Shown here: positions 63,749-64,000 of the stretch, one piece after another
Layout of the letters: each line of letters starts with the position of its first letter
How positions within the stretch are numbered: position 1 is the stretch's first letter
Assembly: GCA_964586455.1 (NCBI GenBank)
Contig: CAZPHV010000008.1
Coordinates: forward strand, 1-64,000
Direction: 5' to 3'
DNA: 64,000 bases
Source of the DNA: Aquimonas sp964586455
GTDB taxonomy: Bacteria; Pseudomonadota; Gammaproteobacteria; Xanthomonadales; Xanthomonadaceae
The notes under the pieces: model-generated
Database searches by the model: none
What the model was told of the DNA's origin: nothing
The model's input: only the letters and a program-made list of their open reading frames with translations
Made by a program: the position numbers and the translations under genes

Positions 63749-64000
63749 CTACAGCTCGCTGACGCTGTAGAAGGCGTGGTCACCGATCAGCGCGACGGGA
63801 GTGCCCTGCGCCCAATTCGGTCGATTGACCAGGTCGTTGACCAGAAAGTGGCTCGCGCCCGGCACGACCTGCCGCCGATCGCGGCTGGGCTTGCTCCAGT
63901 CGCGCAGGGCATCGAATGCGATCGTGGTCGCGCGATCCCAGGCAACGGGGTTTTTCAGACGGTAGTTCCCCGAGACGAGGGTCGGCGCGAATTGCCGGGG
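63749..64000 (-). CDS. Cell-wall hydrolase SleB-type protein, 3' end only
   Basis: This minus-strand gene runs off the window's right edge; only the last 83 codons are visible. They read ...NYRLKNPVAWDRAT..., then VVPGASHFLVND, PNWAQGTPVALIGDHAFYSV and a short tail. The GA(S/T)HF block and the closing W..G....IG.HxFY are the signature of the SleB/hydrolase_2 family, cell-wall amidases or transglycosylases. The N-terminus and any signal peptide are outside the window. Family assignment is fairly secure from this C-terminal half. Confidence 0.75.
   Translation of the reverse strand, partial: PRQFAPTLVSGNYRLKNPVAWDRATTIAFDALRDWSKPSRDRRQVVPGASHFLVNDLVNRPNWAQGTPVALIGDHAFYSVSEL

Noticed and set aside
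1..64000. tRNA or rRNA genes
   Set aside because: No cloverleaf, anticodon arm with CCA context, or rRNA signature sequence was noticed in any intergenic region, though a covariance search was not possible here.

Overview
The window is a high-GC bacterial chromosome segment. The gene content suggests a gammaproteobacterium of the Xanthomonadales/Lysobacterales (Lysobacter, Dokdonella and relatives): an Slp-type outer-membrane lipoprotein, RlmJ, a 328-aa NAD malate dehydrogenase, several signal-peptide proteins with C-terminal sorting-like tails (VPTL...RR, FANGFE), many stand-alone secreted proteins, and dispersed palindromic intergenic repeats. The assignment is by family resemblance only; no rRNA or tRNA was seen.

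Left part (1-12.7 kb). The window opens on a 3' remnant of a prolyl-tRNA synthetase gene. Next comes an AT-richer two-gene unit (secreted glycoside-hydrolase-like protein plus polytopic GT-C-like membrane protein) that looks imported. An orphan acetolactate-synthase-type ThDP enzyme, a glycine-zipper alpha/beta hydrolase, a 493-aa protein of unknown function, a lipoprotein gluzincin peptidase, a secreted protein with one FNGDG-type motif and a RibD-C/DHFR-like reductase follow. A decayed copy of the last ~45 codons of pxpC lies at 12.4 kb; the intact pxpC is at 20.9-21.9 kb.

Middle part (12.7-44.6 kb). An RsbQ/KAI2-type alpha/beta hydrolase is translationally coupled to a large PAS-GGDEF-EAL protein. 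Then come a small membrane protein, a 12-repeat Cys-rich secreted protein, a Crp/Fnr-type regulator, a tightly overlapping four-gene operon (dienelactone hydrolase, HIT protein, PxpB, PxpC) without pxpA, a six-CXXCH cytochrome, a DUF3494 ice-binding-type protein, a Ser/Thr kinase with a TPR-like sensor half, a Na/Pi cotransporter-type protein, an ABC exporter, a macro-domain protein, a secreted choice-of-anchor protein, slp-rlmJ, a DUF885 protein, and an operon (SnoaL-like, GNAT, nitrilase) whose nitrilase gene is broken.

Right part (44.6-64 kb). Three large paralogous secreted proteins (about 1115-1152 aa) lie in tandem, each ending in a duplicated beta-rich domain and the same C-terminal tail. 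They are followed by an SprA-like putative metalloprotease, a PLP aminotransferase coupled to a membrane-anchored glutaredoxin, malate dehydrogenase, a GAF-PAS-GGDEF-EAL protein, propionyl-CoA synthetase, and the 3' end of a SleB-type cell-wall hydrolase.

Intergenic regions carry at least three palindromic repeat families, including a 159-bp tandem array (27.2-27.6 kb) and a duplicated 176-bp element (42.07-42.46 kb), plus several clear hairpin terminators. The strongest candidates for new biology are the hydrolase/c-di-GMP pair at 12.7-16.4 kb and the secreted triplet at 44.8-55.7 kb.
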